From JANFXS01 sp022791155 (GTDB taxonomy: Bacteria; Bacillota; Clostridia; Lachnospirales; Anaerotignaceae), in the NCBI GenBank assembly GCA_949743895.1, contig CATJUX010000061.1, forward strand, positions 1 through 14,838: DNA of 14,838 nt, read 5' to 3'. The notes under the pieces are model-generated. The model was given only the letters and a program-made list of their open reading frames with translations. It was not told the origin of the DNA and ran no database searches. This document shows positions 13,323 through 14,838 of this stretch, piece by piece. A program made the translations under genes and the position numbers. The first letter of the stretch is position 1; the number at the start of each line of letters is the position of its first letter.

Positions 13323-14837
13323 TCATTCAAATATGGAACCGCTCCCCTGAACAGTGACTCCGCCTTGTGTTGAAGCCGTGTCGAAATCATTTCCATTTTC
13401 TGAAACAATGTTTCCATTTTCACCAGCTATGCTTTCACCTGTCACATCAACTTCATCGGCAATCTTTGTTCCAACACTGACTTCATCTGCAACAGGCTTA
13501 TACACTGAATCAGAGAACCATTCTCTGCTCAAAAGCTTTCCGTTTTCATACACAAGTTTATAGGTTGAAACTTTATGTCCAACTTTGCCCTCATATGTCA
13601 CAATTCTTTCACCCTCGGGCAATTCGGGGTTTTCCGTGACTTTTTCTGCCGGCTTTGGTATGGAAGACATATAAACCGTTTCAAGTTCAACAGTTCTCCC
13701 GGCCGAGCGTGTTTCATGGCCATATATACTTGTCACAAGCTTTCCATCAACAGCATACGCCTCAACATAAATTGGATATTCTGTGTTGTTTTTAAATTTC
13801 ATATCGGTGTAGTCACCCGCTATTGCGGCATCATGACCAAGAGGAACATAGGCAACAGCCAAAGAATGATTTTTTCTTTCAACAATTTCAAGCTCTGCTC
13901 TCACAACAGCATTGTAAAGCGTTGTTGTTATTTGGCAAACTCCCCCTGCAAGCCCGTCTTCTATTTTTCCGTTAACAATCACAGCTGCATTTCTATAGCC
14001 ATTTTCATATGTCTGTGGCCCCAAAGATTCATTCATAGAAAATATTTCGCCAGGCATAAGTATTGTTCCATCAATATTTTTGCAACCAACATCAAGGTTT
14101 ATATTTCGGCCAAGCCCAGGGCCACCGGAATATTTTGTATAGAATGTGCCCAAAAGATCGGTTGACATTTCATTTTCTTCTTTTGTGATTTTGGGAAGTG
14201 TTTCTTCACAAAATGCTTTTGTTTCACCAGATTTTCCTGTCTTCAAAATTTCAACAACAGAATCTTTCGTTCTTTCGGTGTCAAGCTCATATCCTATTTC
14301 TTCGTCGGTTATAACAAAAGCTCCATTCTCTCTTTTCATAACAGAGTCTTTTGCCTCTCTTGAAATAATTCCATCCAATTCTTCAATTTTTTCATTCACT
14401 TTCTGCTCATCATAAGCTATATCCAAATTAATTTCAAGCCCATTGTTTTGTATATCTTCATAGAGTTTATATCTATCTTTAAGTGTTCCACTTCTTGCAG
14501 CTTCATATGCAGTGTCAACAGCTGTGTCAATGTCATATTCTGCTCCAAGCTCATCAAATTTTATGTTGTAACTTTCTTCTTCATTCAAAACTGTCACAAC
14601 CTGATTCTGCATTGGATAAACAAGTTCATTTTTAAGCAGTTCCAACGCCTCGTCTTTTGTTAAACCACCAACATCTTTGCCATTTATTGTTATGCCATTA
14701 TATATGGTGTTAACCTCAAGAGCCTCTCTAAGTTTAGTGTCTTTGAGCCGTTTATAATAATATCCGCCTCCGGCTCCAATGGCAGCAACAAGCGCAATTA
14801 TAACAAAAACAGCTGCCTTTTTGCTTTTCCCCTCCAT
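13323..14837 (-). CDS. VanW/YoaR-family cell envelope protein with PG-binding-like and G5 domains
   Basis: A 504-residue envelope protein. Basic residues then one hydrophobic helix (about 8-28, AAVFVIIALVAAIGAGGGYYY) give an N-terminal anchor or uncleaved signal. The following region (about 45-215) resembles the putative peptidoglycan-binding domain found before VanW in YoaR-like proteins. The VanW domain spans about 230-372 with hallmark GGVCQITTTLYNA at 298-310 and NHSLAVAYVPLGHDAAIAGD at 323-342. A G5-like domain (about 383-450) follows, then an acidic, Gly/Asn/Ser-rich tail (460-504). VanW function is unknown and this does not indicate vancomycin resistance, as no van ligase or regulator genes are present. 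Only one base precedes the ATG in this window, so its ribosome binding site is unseen and an upstream start cannot be excluded. Confidence 0.9.
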   Translation of the reverse strand: MEGKSKKAAVFVIIALVAAIGAGGGYYYKRLKDTKLREALEVNTIYNGITINGKDVGGLTKDEALELLKNELVYPMQNQVVTVLNEEESYNIKFDELGAEYDIDTAVDTAYEAARSGTLKDRYKLYEDIQNNGLEINLDIAYDEQKVNEKIEELDGIISREAKDSVMKRENGAFVITDEEIGYELDTERTKDSVVEILKTGKSGETKAFCEETLPKITKEENEMSTDLLGTFYTKYSGGPGLGRNINLDVGCKNIDGTILMPGEIFSMNESLGPQTYENGYRNAAVIVNGKIEDGLAGGVCQITTTLYNAVVRAELEIVERKNHSLAVAYVPLGHDAAIAGDYTDMKFKNNTEYPIYVEAYAVDGKLVTSIYGHETRSAGRTVELETVYMSSIPKPAEKVTENPELPEGERIVTYEGKVGHKVSTYKLVYENGKLLSREWFSDSVYKPVADEVSVGTKIADEVDVTGESIAGENGNIVSENGNDFDTASTQGGVTVQGSGSIFE

Positions 14838-14838
14838 A

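Noticed and set aside
13575..14165. A 196-codon plus-strand frame opposite the vanW-like gene
   Set aside because: It is an antisense shadow. The minus-strand product has clear VanW motifs, and the plus-strand product is rich in Cys, Phe and His with no recognisable domain.
13323..14837. Vancomycin resistance gene
   Set aside because: VanW domains are widespread in Clostridia and no VanA/VanB-type ligase, VanH, VanX or VanRS gene is in the window.
1..14838. CRISPR arrays, insertion sequences, prophage, toxin-antitoxin or defence modules
   Set aside because: No regularly spaced repeats, transposase or integrase motifs or recognised defence genes were seen. The gene content is core-like on both strands.

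Overview
The window looks like a low-GC Bacillota chromosome, most likely a member of Clostridia. Evidence is the A+T-rich sequence, strong purine-rich ribosome binding sites, the pheA-gdpP-rplI-dnaB gene order with a GdpP phosphodiesterase, a VanW-family wall protein and a DUF1540-like mini-protein. I cannot name a genus from sequence alone. There are no rRNA or tRNA genes, insertion sequences, phage genes or CRISPR arrays. Every gap between genes is shorter than about 235 bases.

Layout. (1) 31-1344, plus strand: a two-gene unit encoding a DUF2148 iron-sulfur-type protein and an HpcH/HpaI aldolase, closed by a strong terminator at 1353-1390. (2) 6089-1456, minus strand: pheA (prephenate dehydratase, TTG start), gdpP (c-di-AMP phosphodiesterase), rplI (ribosomal protein L9) and dnaB (replicative helicase), tightly packed behind a good promoter at 6206-6234. 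The leader between that promoter and pheA holds a 15-codon ORF with seven aromatic codons and two small dyads. (3) 6322-7712, plus strand: a D-Ala-D-Ala carboxypeptidase, then an untracked 49-residue four-cysteine protein. (4) 12602-7767, minus strand: a membrane-anchored protein of unknown function, tsaE, tsaB, rimI and a Lon-related AAA protease, with a promoter at 12674-12702 and a terminator hairpin at 7725-7755. (5) 13249-12764, minus strand: an Lrp/AsnC regulator with its own terminator. (6) 14837-13323, minus strand: a VanW/YoaR-like envelope protein at the window edge.

How the genes fit together. Most are housekeeping: replication, translation, t6A tRNA modification, envelope, second-messenger turnover and aromatic amino acid synthesis. 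I saw no obvious new defence or mobile system. The points most worth following are the aromatic-rich leader ORF ahead of pheA, the cysteine mini-protein, the protein of unknown function heading the t6A operon with a Lon-like protease at its tail, and the DUF2148-aldolase pair. Several starts are corrected from ribosome binding site position: rplI, the Lon-like gene, the membrane protein and the Lrp gene.
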